From Thalassobacillus devorans MSP14 (GTDB taxonomy: Bacteria; Bacillota; Bacilli; Bacillales; Halobacillaceae), in contig NZ_KI543237.1 of NCBI RefSeq assembly GCF_000496835.1, positions 908,641 through 972,640 on the forward strand: DNA of 64,000 nt, given 5' to 3'. A program made the translations under genes and the position numbers. The notes beneath the pieces were generated by a model. It saw nothing but the letters and a program-made list of their open reading frames with translations. It had not been told where the DNA came from and made no database searches. Shown in pieces: positions 9,447-17,947 of the stretch; the stretch's first letter is position 1, and each line of letters opens with the position of its first letter.

Positions 9447-10943
9447 TTAATTTTCCGGTGTTATTTCCGAAAACATAGCGACATAGCCGGTTACAGGTTC
9501 GTTTTTATTACGGATAGGACTTATCGTCAGCCATTCCAAAAATAACTCGCCGTTCTTTCGTTTATTCCATATTTCACCTTTCCAGTAGCCTTCTTGCTCA
9601 ACTTTCTGCCACATATCACGGTAAAACTCTTCCTCATGCTTCCCTGATTTGAGAATATTCGGTGTGTTACCGATTGCCTGTTTTTCTTCAAAACCGGTAG
9701 TTTCCGTAAACGCCGGATTTACGTATTGGATGACCCCGTCCTGATCTGTAATCATGATTCCCTCTACCGTATTTTTCATAGCTGCATGACTCATCTGCAA
9801 TTTGTCGGTAAAATACATCCAGATGACGATGATCAGACTTGCGAGCGCGAATTGTGATAGAGCCATGAAGCCAATCGCATAATGTCCTGTCAAACCAAAT
9901 ACCGTACTCAGGACGAGAGGCGGAAAGAAGCCGCCAAGACCGCCGATAGCAGAAACTACTCCATTGACAACCCCAGCCTGTTTGGAGAAATAAAATGGCA
10001 CCAATTTGAATACAAGGCCGTTTCCGATGCCAGCGCAAACCGCTACACTTAAGACACCGACTGTGTAAAGCTCGATTGTCGGGGAAAAAGAAAGCACCAC
10101 GCCAGCCAGTGTCAACCCTGCAAATACCACCATCAATAAAATGAATGAGTTGAATTTATCACCGAGCCATCCCCCTACCGGTCGTAAAAAGGTAGCCAAA
10201 GCGATGAACCCTGCCGTGCGCAGCCCTGCATCTCCGCTGGTCAAGCCGAAGTTCGAAACTAAAAAGTTCGGGAGGTAGATGGTAAAAGCTACAAAAGATC
10301 CGAAGGTGATAAAATAAAATAAGCTCAGAAACCACATCTTCTCATTATCAATCACAGATTTGATTTGAGGCACGATCGGCGCTTGAACTTTTTTCTCATG
10401 ACGATCGCCCATCAGGAAATTCACTATAATGAATAATAACAACAAGCCTAAGTATAGACGAATAGTACTTTGCCAGCCGATTTGTACGGCCAGAAAAGGT
10501 GCGGCAAATGAGGTGGCCGCCGTCCCGACGTTCCCTACCGCATAGACACCATTCACAAAACCGTGACGCTTTTTATCATAATATTTCGGGAGCGAAGTAA
10601 CACCAATGGAAAATATCGCTCCCCCTAACCCTAACAGTAAACCTCCGAGAACAAGGTCAAGGAAAGAATCAGCGGTGCTTAAATAAAAAACAGGAAACAG
10701 CAGAATAACGAAGCTGATTGTGAATAGCAGCCTTGCTCCGAATTTATTCGCCCAATAACCTAAAGGAATACGAAGCAATGAACCCAGAATAACCGGAATG
10801 GCCGTGGCCAATGCTACTTGATTGGCATTTAATTCGATGTCTTCCTTTATAAAGGGCATTAAGGAAGATATAATTACCCAAACCATAAACCCTGCAAATA
10901 AACTGAGTGTCTGTAATCCTAGTTGAAATCCTGGTTTTTTCAT
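9447..10943 (-). CDS. narK: NarK-type nitrate/nitrite transporter fused to a PAS domain
   Basis: Residues 1 to about 380 form a 12-helix MFS transporter of the NarK group (nitrate/nitrite porter). Supporting motifs are GGLLLGLGGAIFSIGVTSLPKYY and VNGVVSAIGGLGGFFPP; NarK proteins carry glycine-rich signatures of this kind. After the last helix (FALASLIIVIWMYF) come about 115 residues that are a PAS domain: MKNTVEGIMITDQDGVIQYVNPAF, TTGF and NKRKNGELFLEW, ending in a PAC-like strand. PAS domains of this style usually precede kinase or GGDEF outputs, but here none follows. At 498 residues it is about 110 longer than normal NarK. It converges on the nar operon. The PAS may sense redox or ligand state and gate transport; that is inference. 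Confidence 0.88.
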   Translation of the reverse strand: MKKPGFQLGLQTLSLFAGFMVWVIISSLMPFIKEDIELNANQVALATAIPVILGSLLRIPLGYWANKFGARLLFTISFVILLFPVFYLSTADSFLDLVLGGLLLGLGGAIFSIGVTSLPKYYDKKRHGFVNGVYAVGNVGTAATSFAAPFLAVQIGWQSTIRLYLGLLLLFIIVNFLMGDRHEKKVQAPIVPQIKSVIDNEKMWFLSLFYFITFGSFVAFTIYLPNFLVSNFGLTSGDAGLRTAGFIALATFLRPVGGWLGDKFNSFILLMVVFAGLTLAGVVLSFSPTIELYTVGVLSVAVCAGIGNGLVFKLVPFYFSKQAGVVNGVVSAIGGLGGFFPPLVLSTVFGLTGHYAIGFMALSQFALASLIIVIWMYFTDKLQMSHAAMKNTVEGIMITDQDGVIQYVNPAFTETTGFEEKQAIGNTPNILKSGKHEEEFYRDMWQKVEQEGYWKGEIWNKRKNGELFLEWLTISPIRNKNEPVTGYVAMFSEITPEN

Positions 10944-11232
10944 TCACACACCCTCTTCAACAGAATATTTTTCCTTACGAGCATTATAACAAAGCATTAC
11001 CTCTGTATTCCGTTTTTGACAAAAAATTCAGTTTTTTGTATGTTCTCTTCTAGTTTAGATTGGTATTGTGGAGTGCTTGCTATACTCAAAACTTCCATTG
11101 TCAGGACCTTACCATGCTACCTTAAAGTGATTATGGAACGAGATATTCCTCCTCGCCTGCATTTATATCTGAGGGAAACCAAAAGAGAGACCATAACTTC
11201 CAAATAAAGGGTCTATTGAAAGCCATCTCATG
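10944..11232. other. Intergenic region between narK and trhO
   Basis: Part of a 374-bp gap between divergent genes. A -10-like TATAAT on the minus strand (10983-10988 in plus coordinates) could serve narK. No protein, RNA gene or strong terminator is evident in the remainder. Confidence 0.4.
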
Positions 11233-11261
11233 TTGAAATTTTTTCAAAAAGCAGATATGAT
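11233..11261 (+). promoter_or_regulatory. Sigma-A-like promoter of trhO
   Basis: TTGAAA (11233-11238), a 17-bp spacer and TATGAT (11256-11261), about 57 bp before the start codon. A TCACA/TGTGA dyad follows near 11285-11301, just before the ribosome site. Confidence 0.55.
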
Positions 11262-11317
11262 ATAACGTGGCAAAAAAATGTTATCACACTTGCAATGTGA
11301 AACAGGAGGAATAAGAA

Positions 11318-12268
11318 ATGAGCAATAAAGACTACCGTGTGTTGTTATACTATAAATATGTCGACTTACCAGAATTTGAGGAGTATGCGGAAGAACACTT
11401 GGCATACTGTAAAGACTTAGGAGTAAAAGGAAGAATCATCGTCGCCCCTGAAGGGATTAACGGCACTGTATCCGGAACTGTTGAACAGACGGATGAATAT
11501 ATGAAGCATATGCATGCAGATGAACGATTTAAAGAAATGGTTTTTAAAATAGATGAAGCAGAAGGTCATACCTTCAAAAAAATGCACGTACGTGCAAAAC
11601 CAGAGGTTGTCAATTGGAGCATCGAAAACGATGACATCGATCCGAAAACATTCACCGGTAAGCGCTTGAAGCCGAAAGAATTCTATGAAATGCTTCAAGA
11701 CGAAGATACGATCGTGATTGACGGCCGTAATGAATATGAATACCGCATTGGTCACTTCCGCAATGCCATTCAGCCGGAGGTCGAGACTTCCCGTGAGTTT
11801 CCAGAGTGGATTGCTGAAAATGCCGATCAATGGAAAGATAAAAAAGTGCTAACTTACTGCACTGGCGGTATCCGCTGTGAAAAGCTGACAGGCATTCTCA
11901 TGAAAAACGGTGTGGAAGACGTCTATCAGCTGGATGGCGGTATCACGACTTACAGTAAGGACCCGGAAACAAAGGGCCGTTATTTCGACGGTAAAATGTA
12001 TGTGTTTGATGAGCGGATCTCTGTTCCTGTCAACCATACAGAAGAAGATACCGTCATCGCTGAATGTGAGCACTGTGGCAAAAAAGAAGACCGCATGATC
12101 AACTGCAGCAACCCGATATGCAATCGCCAGTATGTCTGCTGTGAAGAATGCGAAATCGAGCAGCATGCTGCCTGCACTACGGAATGCCGCGAGCACCCGG
12201 AAAACCGCTGGGACGTGGACAAACAAAAACAAATTGATAAATACGATCGAGTTCAGGTACAAAAATAA
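11318..12268 (+). CDS. trhO: tRNA uridine-34 hydroxylase, rhodanese-related
   Basis: TrhO (YceA/YbfQ family) makes 5-hydroxyuridine at the wobble position of certain tRNAs in an O2-dependent reaction. The 316-residue protein has the family N-terminus LYYKYVDLPEFEEYAEEH and VAPEGINGTVSG, then a rhodanese domain (about 115-215) with the active Cys in TYCTGGIRCEKLTG. The C-terminal Cys-rich segment (CEHCGKK, CSNPICNRQYVCCEEC) probably binds a metal. The ribosome site is AGGAGGAA. It is a single-gene unit with its own promoter and terminator. Confidence 0.93.
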   Translation: MSNKDYRVLLYYKYVDLPEFEEYAEEHLAYCKDLGVKGRIIVAPEGINGTVSGTVEQTDEYMKHMHADERFKEMVFKIDEAEGHTFKKMHVRAKPEVVNWSIENDDIDPKTFTGKRLKPKEFYEMLQDEDTIVIDGRNEYEYRIGHFRNAIQPEVETSREFPEWIAENADQWKDKKVLTYCTGGIRCEKLTGILMKNGVEDVYQLDGGITTYSKDPETKGRYFDGKMYVFDERISVPVNHTEEDTVIAECEHCGKKEDRMINCSNPICNRQYVCCEECEIEQHAACTTECREHPENRWDVDKQKQIDKYDRVQVQK

Positions 12269-12288
12269 ATGAATGAAAACCTTACAAC

Positions 12289-12320
12289 AACGTTGGTCTC
12301 TAATCAGACCAACGTTTTTT
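12289..12320 (+). terminator. trhO terminator
   Basis: AACGTTGGTCT pairs with AGACCAACGTT and is followed by TTTT. Confidence 0.85.
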
Positions 12321-12493
12321 AATTCCCTTAACGATCTTTAATTGGGGTACTGCTGGCTGTTCAGCTGGAGCGTTCACATCCCTTGCCTTCTTAGTATAAA
12401 GTTTCGCAACTGTCGAACATTTCCCGCTTTGTTTACTATATTCCTTTAAGTGGTAAAGTTCACTACCTGAGAAAAACAAAGGAGGCAGTATGT

Positions 12494-13363
12494 ATGAAAC
12501 CGACAGATCGTCAAACAGAAGGACAACCGAAACAGGTACAGGATAAACAGCCGGGATATCGGGAAGAAATGGCTCCAAAACCGATTGTAGAAGATGATGA
12601 CTATAAAGGCAGCGGAAAGCTGAAAGATAAAGTTGCATTGATTACAGGCGGTGACAGCGGCATAGGTCGTGCTGTAGCCATTGGATACGCAAAAGAAGGC
12701 GCCCATCTTGCTATTGTCTACCTGGATGAACATGAGGATGCAAAAAGCCTGAAAGAACGTGTAGAACAGGAAGGTGTCAAGTGTCTCTTGATTGCTGGTG
12801 ATGCCGGCGAAGAAGAGTTCGCCAAAGACGCCATCAAACAGACTATCGATGAGTTCGGAAAACTGAACATTCTGGTCAATAACGTAGCAGAACAGCATCC
12901 ACAGGCAAGCCTGGAAGAGATTTCGACAGAACAAATGGAGCGTACATTCAAAACCAATTTTTATTCTTACTGGCATTTCACAAGAGCAGCTGTCCCTCAC
13001 TTGAAGGAAGGAGATGCCATCATCAATACGACTTCAATCAATGCCTATCGCGGGAACAAAGAGTTGATCGACTACACAGCTACAAAAGGTGCTGTCGTCG
13101 GTTTCACACGCTCGATGGCCCAGGTATTGGTTGATAAAGGTATACGTGTCAATATGGTAGCACCTGGTCCAATCTGGACTCCTCTCATCCCGTCCAGCTT
13201 TGAAGAGGAAAAAGTAGAGGTATTCGGCACCAACACTCCGATGGATCGTCCTGGTCAGCCGGTCGAACATGTCGGCAGCTATGTACTATTAGCTTCGGAT
13301 GACTCTTCTTACATGACTGGTCAATGTATCCATATTAACGGCGGCCATTGGATGAGCAGTTAA
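12494..13363 (+). CDS. SDR-family oxidoreductase, general-stress type
   Basis: This 289-residue NAD(P)-dependent short-chain dehydrogenase belongs to the YhdF/YhxC/YhxD-like group, marked by a 40-residue polar N-terminal extension (KQPGYREEMAPKP). The Rossmann motif is TGGDSGIGRAVA, NNVAEQH replaces the usual NNAG, and the catalytic Ser and Tyr-x3-Lys lie in NTTSINAYRG and YTATKGAVVGFT. B. subtilis relatives are stress-induced, but the possible sigma-B-like GTTTAC/GGTAAA upstream is weak. The substrate is unknown. The ribosome site is AAAGGAGG. Confidence 0.88.
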   Translation: MKPTDRQTEGQPKQVQDKQPGYREEMAPKPIVEDDDYKGSGKLKDKVALITGGDSGIGRAVAIGYAKEGAHLAIVYLDEHEDAKSLKERVEQEGVKCLLIAGDAGEEEFAKDAIKQTIDEFGKLNILVNNVAEQHPQASLEEISTEQMERTFKTNFYSYWHFTRAAVPHLKEGDAIINTTSINAYRGNKELIDYTATKGAVVGFTRSMAQVLVDKGIRVNMVAPGPIWTPLIPSSFEEEKVEVFGTNTPMDRPGQPVEHVGSYVLLASDDSSYMTGQCIHINGGHWMSS

Positions 13364-13369
13364 AAGAAC

Positions 13370-13486
13370 AAAAGCGCAAGTGCCTCGCTCACCCCCGACA
13401 AGCTTAAGACAAGCCTCGCCGTGACGTTTTTTGTCACAGAGAGGATTGACTTAAGACCTCGAGGGGGTAGGCACTGGAGCTGGATG
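13370..13486. repeat. Intergenic repeat, GCGCAAG...GGAGCTGGATG family (copy 1)
   Basis: A 117-bp non-coding unit running from AAAAGCGCAAGTGCC to GGAGCTGGATG. A second copy at 54871-55140 has the same order of blocks (CACCCCCGACAAGCTTAAG, CACAGAGAGGATTGACTTAAG, CCTCGAGGGGGTAGGC) but carries two insertions. Internal blocks are complementary (CTTAAG, CCCCGA/TCGAGGGGG), so the unit can fold into a long hairpin. It resembles scattered bcr1-like or REP-like repeats of Bacillaceae; that link is from memory. Confidence 0.75.
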
Positions 13487-13542
13487 CAGCCCGCTACTAA
13501 GGATTATCTCCATCCCATATATAATAACCTAGACATTTAAAT

Positions 13543-13579
13543 AATGCCCCGGGAGAACAGGTCGTTCTCCCGAGGCATT
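13543..13579 (-). terminator. Terminator of the siderophore-import operon
   Basis: A 16-bp stem with one mismatch (AATGCCCCGGGAGAAC with GTTCTCCCGAGGCATT) lies 6 bp after the stop of the ATPase gene. Confidence 0.75.
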
Positions 13580-13585
13580 TACTGT

Positions 13586-14419
13586 TTATGAGGAAATTTG
13601 GCTGGTTTGATTTTGAGCTGCTGCTTTAATCAGACAGCGTCCTTTTCCGTGCGGGATACACATGGGTGTACCAAACAAGGGATCCTCCCTGACATCACAA
13701 GTCATGTCAAAAACATCCTGCACCATTTTACAGGTTATAATATCCTCCGGCTTTCCTTGCGCATAGACTTTTTTATCTTTCAAAGCCACGATATGATCTG
13801 CATACCTGCTCGCAAGGTTGATATCATGTAACACCATTACAATCGTACGACCGTGAATCTGATTTAAATCAAATAAAAGATCCAGAATTTCAATCTGATG
13901 GGTCATATCCAAATACGTTGTAGGTTCATCCAGTAACAACGTGTCTGTGTTCTGGGCAAGTGTCATGGCAATCCATGCCCGCTGTCGTTGCCCGCCAGAT
14001 AAAGAATCAACTGAACGTTCTTTCAGTTCAAGCATGTTCGTTGCCTCTAAAGCATTCTGTACAGCTTCCTCATCCTGCTTCGACCATTGGCGCGCCCAGC
14101 TTTGATAGGGGTAGCGTCCCTGCTTCACCAATTGCAGCACAGTCAGCCCTTCCGGAGTAACGGGGCTTTGCGGCAAGATGGCCATCTTCTTTGCCACTTC
14201 TTTGGTGCGCATCTTTGAAATATCTTTATTATCAAGTACAATATGACCGGACAGCGGCTTTAGAAGTCTGGCTAATGAACGAAGCAATGTAGACTTTCCA
14301 CAACCGTTTCCTCCGATCAATACCGTTACTTCCCCTTTAGGTATCGAAATATCGAGGGAATCGATAATAAGATCTTCTCCGTATCCTAGTGACAAATCAT
14401 TGGCAATCAGCGTTTTCAT
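13586..14419 (-). CDS. Iron-siderophore ABC transporter, ATP-binding protein
   Basis: ATPase of a FecE/FhuC-type importer, 277 residues. Walker A is GGNGCGKST, the signature is LSGGQRQRAWIA, Walker B is TLLLDEPTTYLD and the switch histidine is in VMVLHDINLA. AAAGGAGAG precedes the ATG. It is the last gene of a three-gene operon after two permeases. In B. subtilis the matching yfiZ-yfhA permeases borrow a distant ATPase (YusV); here an ATPase is supplied in the operon. Confidence 0.93.
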   Translation of the reverse strand: MKTLIANDLSLGYGEDLIIDSLDISIPKGEVTVLIGGNGCGKSTLLRSLARLLKPLSGHIVLDNKDISKMRTKEVAKKMAILPQSPVTPEGLTVLQLVKQGRYPYQSWARQWSKQDEEAVQNALEATNMLELKERSVDSLSGGQRQRAWIAMTLAQNTDTLLLDEPTTYLDMTHQIEILDLLFDLNQIHGRTIVMVLHDINLASRYADHIVALKDKKVYAQGKPEDIITCKMVQDVFDMTCDVREDPLFGTPMCIPHGKGRCLIKAAAQNQTSQISS

Positions 14420-14433
14420 AATAATCTCTCCTT

Positions 14434-15489
14434 TTATGACTGCTTGCTTTTATAAAGTAAAAAGATGAAGTAAGGCGCTCCAATCGCTGCTGTAAATACT
14501 CCAGCCGGGACTTCAAGCGGGGAAAATACTGTGCGTCCCACCAGATCAGCACCTAGTACGACGATGGCCCCGACTAATGCTGATACTGGTATCAAGGCAC
14601 CGTAAGACGATCCAACCAAACGCCTGGCAATATGAGGAGCCATCAATCCGACGAAACCGATTCCGCCAGCAAAAGCAACGGCAGCACCAGTCAATGCCGT
14701 GCACACTGCCAAAAAAATCAGCCGATCCCTTTGAAGGTGAGCCCCAATGCCTGCAGCAGCTTCTTCCCCTAACTCCTGAGCATTGATTCTTCTTGAAATA
14801 ATTAAAGAAACGATAAACAAAACAAGAACTACGGGAACCAATATTTTAACTTCTGCCCAATTGGAACCATATACACTTCCCGTCAGCCATATATTTGCCT
14901 GGGAAGCACGGAAGATAGGCCCCAGAATCATAAATGTTGTTATCAATGCCTGGGTCAATAAGGAAATACCTATCCCTATCAAAACCAGCGTCATGGGCGC
15001 AATACCATTTTTATAAGCAAGAATGTACACCATAAACCCAACTATGATTGCTCCAATGAAAGAAGCTAAAGGCAGCCACTGAAGACTTACTGTCAATGCA
15101 TTGTCTTCATTACTGAACATGGCCAGGAATGCAACTACAGCTACCCCTGCACCGCCTGTGATTCCTATAATATCCGGTGATGCGAGTGGATTTCTGATCA
15201 TTCCTTGTAAAATTGCCCCACTGACCGATAACGCAATACCTACAAAAAGCGCGGTTAAAATTCTCGGCATACGGAATGAGTTGACTACCATCTGATTTAT
15301 TTCATTTCCCTGCCCTATCAAAACTTTGATTACATCCAGAGGATGAACAAAGATTTCACCAAGAGCAGCTGAAAATAAAAACAACGTGATTAAAGCGAGA
15401 AGAAGCAGTGCGGATACGATCATCGACCTGGGATCGAAAAGAAACGAGATCCAATCATTTTTTGTACGAAATACGCGATATCTGCTCAT
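14434..15489 (-). CDS. Iron-siderophore ABC permease (FecCD family), second subunit
   Basis: Membrane permease of 351 residues with about nine to ten helices and the FecCD signatures SGAILQGMIRNPLASPDIIGITGGAG and GFVGLMAPHIARRLVG, the latter contacting the ATPase. It starts 4 bp inside the preceding permease gene with AAAGGA as ribosome site. The closest arrangement I know is B. subtilis YfhA, which imports hydroxamate-type siderophores such as schizokinen; the substrate here is not proven. Confidence 0.92.
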   Translation of the reverse strand: MSRYRVFRTKNDWISFLFDPRSMIVSALLLLALITLFLFSAALGEIFVHPLDVIKVLIGQGNEINQMVVNSFRMPRILTALFVGIALSVSGAILQGMIRNPLASPDIIGITGGAGVAVVAFLAMFSNEDNALTVSLQWLPLASFIGAIIVGFMVYILAYKNGIAPMTLVLIGIGISLLTQALITTFMILGPIFRASQANIWLTGSVYGSNWAEVKILVPVVLVLFIVSLIISRRINAQELGEEAAAGIGAHLQRDRLIFLAVCTALTGAAVAFAGGIGFVGLMAPHIARRLVGSSYGALIPVSALVGAIVVLGADLVGRTVFSPLEVPAGVFTAAIGAPYFIFLLYKSKQS

Positions 15490-16490
15490 GTGCTTTTCAA
15501 TCCTTTACGGGCAATGTAGATAAAGAATGGTGTCCCGATGAATGCTGTCATGACACCAACCGGAACCTCCTCCGGCATAATGACATACCTTGCAGTAATA
15601 TCGGCAGCTAATAATAAGATAGCTCCTAATATGCCGGCATAAGGGATTACCCAGCGATGATCCTGCCCGACGATCGATCTTGCAAAATGAGGAACCACGA
15701 TTCCGATGAAGCCGATAGGTCCTGCAATCGCTACTGCTCCACCGGCTAACAGTACAACCAGAATACCTGATACCGCTTTTATCCAGCCGGTTCTCTGGCC
15801 CAGCCCCTGAGCTACATCTTCCCCCATGATCAAAATATTGATATGGCGGGAAATGAGCAGTGCCCCTATCCATGCAGTTGCAAGATATGGAAATACAGAA
15901 GAAAGGTATTCCAGACTCCTCCCTTGTACAGAGCCGGCCAGCCAGAACAATACTTCATCCAGAGCCTTTTCATTCAAGACAAGCAGCCCCTGGGTAAAAG
16001 AAGAAAACAAAGCCGCAATGGCAGCACCGGCCAGTGTGAGTCTTACTGGTGTTAAGCCCTGCTGGCCAACAGAGCCAATTGCGTACACCGTGACAGCAGC
16101 CACTGCCGCTCCTGCAAAAGATACCCATGCCATTCCTTGCAGGGAGATAGCCTGAAAATAGGAAACTGCCAGAACTACGAACAAGGAAGCTCCGGCATTG
16201 ATCCCGAAAATCCCAGGTGATGCAAGCGGATTTCTTGTAAGTGCCTGCATTAATACTCCTGCAACCGCTAATGATGCTCCCACAACAGTTGCAATCAGTG
16301 CCCTGGGCAACCGGACGTCTTTTATAATGATATGTTTATTAGTTTGTTCAAAATGAAAAAAAGCTTGGTATGCTTCATTAAGTGTTACATCTGTATAACC
16401 TAAAACGATACTGCCGCAGATAAATAAGATAAGCAGCAGAAGTCCGGCAAGAATACCTGACCACTTCGCACCGGCTGACCTCAACACCAT
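15486..16490 (-). CDS. Iron-siderophore ABC permease (FecCD family), first subunit
   Basis: Permease of 334 residues, YfiZ-like. Family motifs are GVLMQALTRNPLASPGIFGINAGAS and GFIGIVVPHFARSIVG. The longer frame starts at an ATG at 16508, but AGAGGA sits 9 nt before the ATG at 16490, giving MVLRSAG. It is first in the permease-permease-ATPase operon and divergent from the binding lipoprotein. A Fur box at 16571-16589 lies in its promoter region, so iron repression is expected. Confidence 0.92.
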   Translation of the reverse strand: MVLRSAGAKWSGILAGLLLLILFICGSIVLGYTDVTLNEAYQAFFHFEQTNKHIIIKDVRLPRALIATVVGASLAVAGVLMQALTRNPLASPGIFGINAGASLFVVLAVSYFQAISLQGMAWVSFAGAAVAAVTVYAIGSVGQQGLTPVRLTLAGAAIAALFSSFTQGLLVLNEKALDEVLFWLAGSVQGRSLEYLSSVFPYLATAWIGALLISRHINILIMGEDVAQGLGQRTGWIKAVSGILVVLLAGGAVAIAGPIGFIGIVVPHFARSIVGQDHRWVIPYAGILGAILLLAADITARYVIMPEEVPVGVMTAFIGTPFFIYIARKGLKST

Positions 16491-16570
16491 AATTTTTAAT
16501 CCTCTCATTATACAGAAACTAGTATATTCCTACTCTTTCAAGTCTATTTGACCTATTGTCAACTGTCAAT

Positions 16571-16589
16571 GATTTTGAGAATCATTTTC
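16571..16589. promoter_or_regulatory. Candidate Fur box for the permease operon
   Basis: GATTTTGAGAATCATTTTC matches 14 of 19 positions of the classical Fur consensus and lies about 80 bp upstream of the permease start. Confidence 0.6.
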
Positions 16590-16619
16590 ATTTATGTCAC
16601 AAAATATTTCAAAATTCCG

Positions 16620-16675
16620 TTGACTAAAGGTTAAAGATTAGGTAAGCTACTAATTGTGAATGATAATCATAATCA
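16620..16675 (+). promoter_or_regulatory. Promoter with Fur box for the siderophore-binding lipoprotein
   Basis: TTGACT (16620-16625), a 17-bp spacer and TAAGCT (16643-16648) form a plausible promoter. TGATAATCATAATCA at 16661-16675 matches the 7-1-7 Fur consensus at 13 of 14 defined positions and sits near the transcription start, an ideal place for iron-dependent repression. Confidence 0.75.
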
Positions 16676-16692
16676 ATTAGGGAGTGGAAGGT

Positions 16693-17682
16693 ATGTTTAG
16701 GAAATACTTACCTGCATTTATGTTAATGTTGGTTTTATCTCTTGTATTAGCAGCTTGCGGAGGGTCTTCCAGTGAAGAAAATGCAGATGAACAAAAGAAA
16801 AGTAATGAAGGCACTAGCAGTTCAGAAGATTTCGAGCCATATACCATAGAACATGCAATGGGTGAAACTACGATCAAAGAGAAACCGGAGCGTGTCGTAA
16901 TACTTACAAACGAAGGTACCGAAGCTTTGCTGGCCCTTGGCGTCAAGCCGGTCGGGGCAGTAAAATCATGGACAGGCGATCCATGGTATGATCACATCAG
17001 TGATAAAATGGAAGGCGTCGAAGTTGTCGGTGATGAGTCAAACGTCAACATTGAAAAAATCCTGGAATTGAAGCCCGACCTGATCATAGGCAATAAAATG
17101 CGCCAGGAAGACATTTACGATAAACTGAGTAAAATTGCACCGACCGTTTTCTCAGAAACATTACGTGGAGAATGGCAAACGAACTTTATGACCTATTCCA
17201 AAGCAATGAATATGGAAGACAAAGGACAACAACTGATTGATGAATATGACCAAAGACTGGAAGATTTCGCAAAAAAAGCTGGCGATAAGTTGAACCAGAA
17301 AGTATCTGTGGTTCGTTTCATGCCTGACCATGTCCGTATTTATCATAAAGATTCCTTCTCAGGAGTCATCCTGGAACAAATCGGCTTCAAACGTCCTGAA
17401 TCCCAACAGGCAAATGACTTTATGGAAAAAGCAACCAAAGAACGCATTCCAGCCATGGATGGAGATGTCCTTTTCCATTTCACATATGAAACTGGGGATG
17501 GCGCTGCAAATAAAGTGAAAGAAGAATGGATGAACGATCCGTTATTCCAGAACCTTGACGTTGTTAAACAAGGGGATGTCCATGAAGTGAGTGATGCAAT
17601 CTGGAACACTGCAGGTGGATACATCGCTGCCAACGAAATGGTCGATGACCTTGAAAAAGTATTTCTGGAAGAAGAAAAATAA
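16693..17682 (+). CDS. Iron-siderophore substrate-binding lipoprotein
   Basis: Extracellular binding protein (peripla_BP_2/FecB fold) of the importer encoded divergently. A GTG at 16684 would add three residues, but AGGGAG at 16679-16684 is 8 nt from the ATG at 16693, which I use. The 329-residue protein has a signal peptide and lipobox LVLAACGG, a Ser/Glu-rich linker, then PERVVILTNEGTEALLALGVKPVG, typical of this fold. The gene order, with the binding protein divergent from two permeases, mirrors B. subtilis yfiY versus yfiZ-yfhA. The ligand is unknown. Confidence 0.92.
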   Translation: MFRKYLPAFMLMLVLSLVLAACGGSSSEENADEQKKSNEGTSSSEDFEPYTIEHAMGETTIKEKPERVVILTNEGTEALLALGVKPVGAVKSWTGDPWYDHISDKMEGVEVVGDESNVNIEKILELKPDLIIGNKMRQEDIYDKLSKIAPTVFSETLRGEWQTNFMTYSKAMNMEDKGQQLIDEYDQRLEDFAKKAGDKLNQKVSVVRFMPDHVRIYHKDSFSGVILEQIGFKRPESQQANDFMEKATKERIPAMDGDVLFHFTYETGDGAANKVKEEWMNDPLFQNLDVVKQGDVHEVSDAIWNTAGGYIAANEMVDDLEKVFLEEEK

Positions 17683-17691
17683 TGATTAATT

Positions 17692-17724
17692 AAAGGCTGC
17701 TCCTCTCAGGGCAGCCTTTCTTTA
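17692..17724 (+). terminator. Terminator of the binding-lipoprotein gene
   Basis: AAAGGCTGC pairs with GCAGCCTTT, followed by CTTT. Confidence 0.8.
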
Positions 17725-17746
17725 TGTAATGGAATAAAGCATAAGA

Positions 17747-17785
17747 AAAACCGCCCTGCCGTATGCTGCCGGACAGGGCGGTTTT
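17747..17785. terminator. Strong bidirectional hairpin
   Basis: AAAACCGCCCTG and CAGGGCGGTTTT form a 12-bp stem with A and T tracts on both sides. It probably ends the argGH transcript arriving from the right. Confidence 0.75.
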
Positions 17786-17937
17786 ACTAGACAATTATTT
17801 TATATTCTAGACACAATTATGAGGTTACTGGACATTTTCGGAAAAATACTAAACATTATTCAAGATTTATTAGACAAAACGTGATTTTACTAGACACTTC
17901 CTGAAGTTAACTAGACAAATCATCCGATTACTAGACA
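17784..17937. repeat. Periodic array of eight TACTAGACA-like cores, 20-21 bp apart
   Basis: The 7-bp core CTAGACA (minus strand TGTCTAG), often preceded by TTA, begins at 17787, 17807, 17828 (CTGGACA), 17849 (CTAAACA), 17870 (TTAGACA), 17890, 17911 and 17931. Spacings are 20, 21, 21, 21, 20, 21 and 20 bp, about two helical turns, with unrelated AT-rich sequence between. It fills the space between the argH stop and the hairpin at 17747-17785, so it is in the 3' untranslated part of the argGH message. It is not CRISPR, since the cores are too short. Function unknown. Confidence 0.8.
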
Positions 17938-17947
17938 ACCTTCACAG

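Noticed and set aside
12420-12480. Sigma-B promoter before the SDR gene
   Set aside because: GTTTAC and GGTAAA match the sigma-B consensus only partly, so it is not listed as a promoter.
17784-17937. CRISPR-like appearance of the periodic array
   Set aside because: The conserved core is only 7-10 bp with 10-14 bp spacers, and there are no cas genes. True CRISPR repeats are 23-50 bp.
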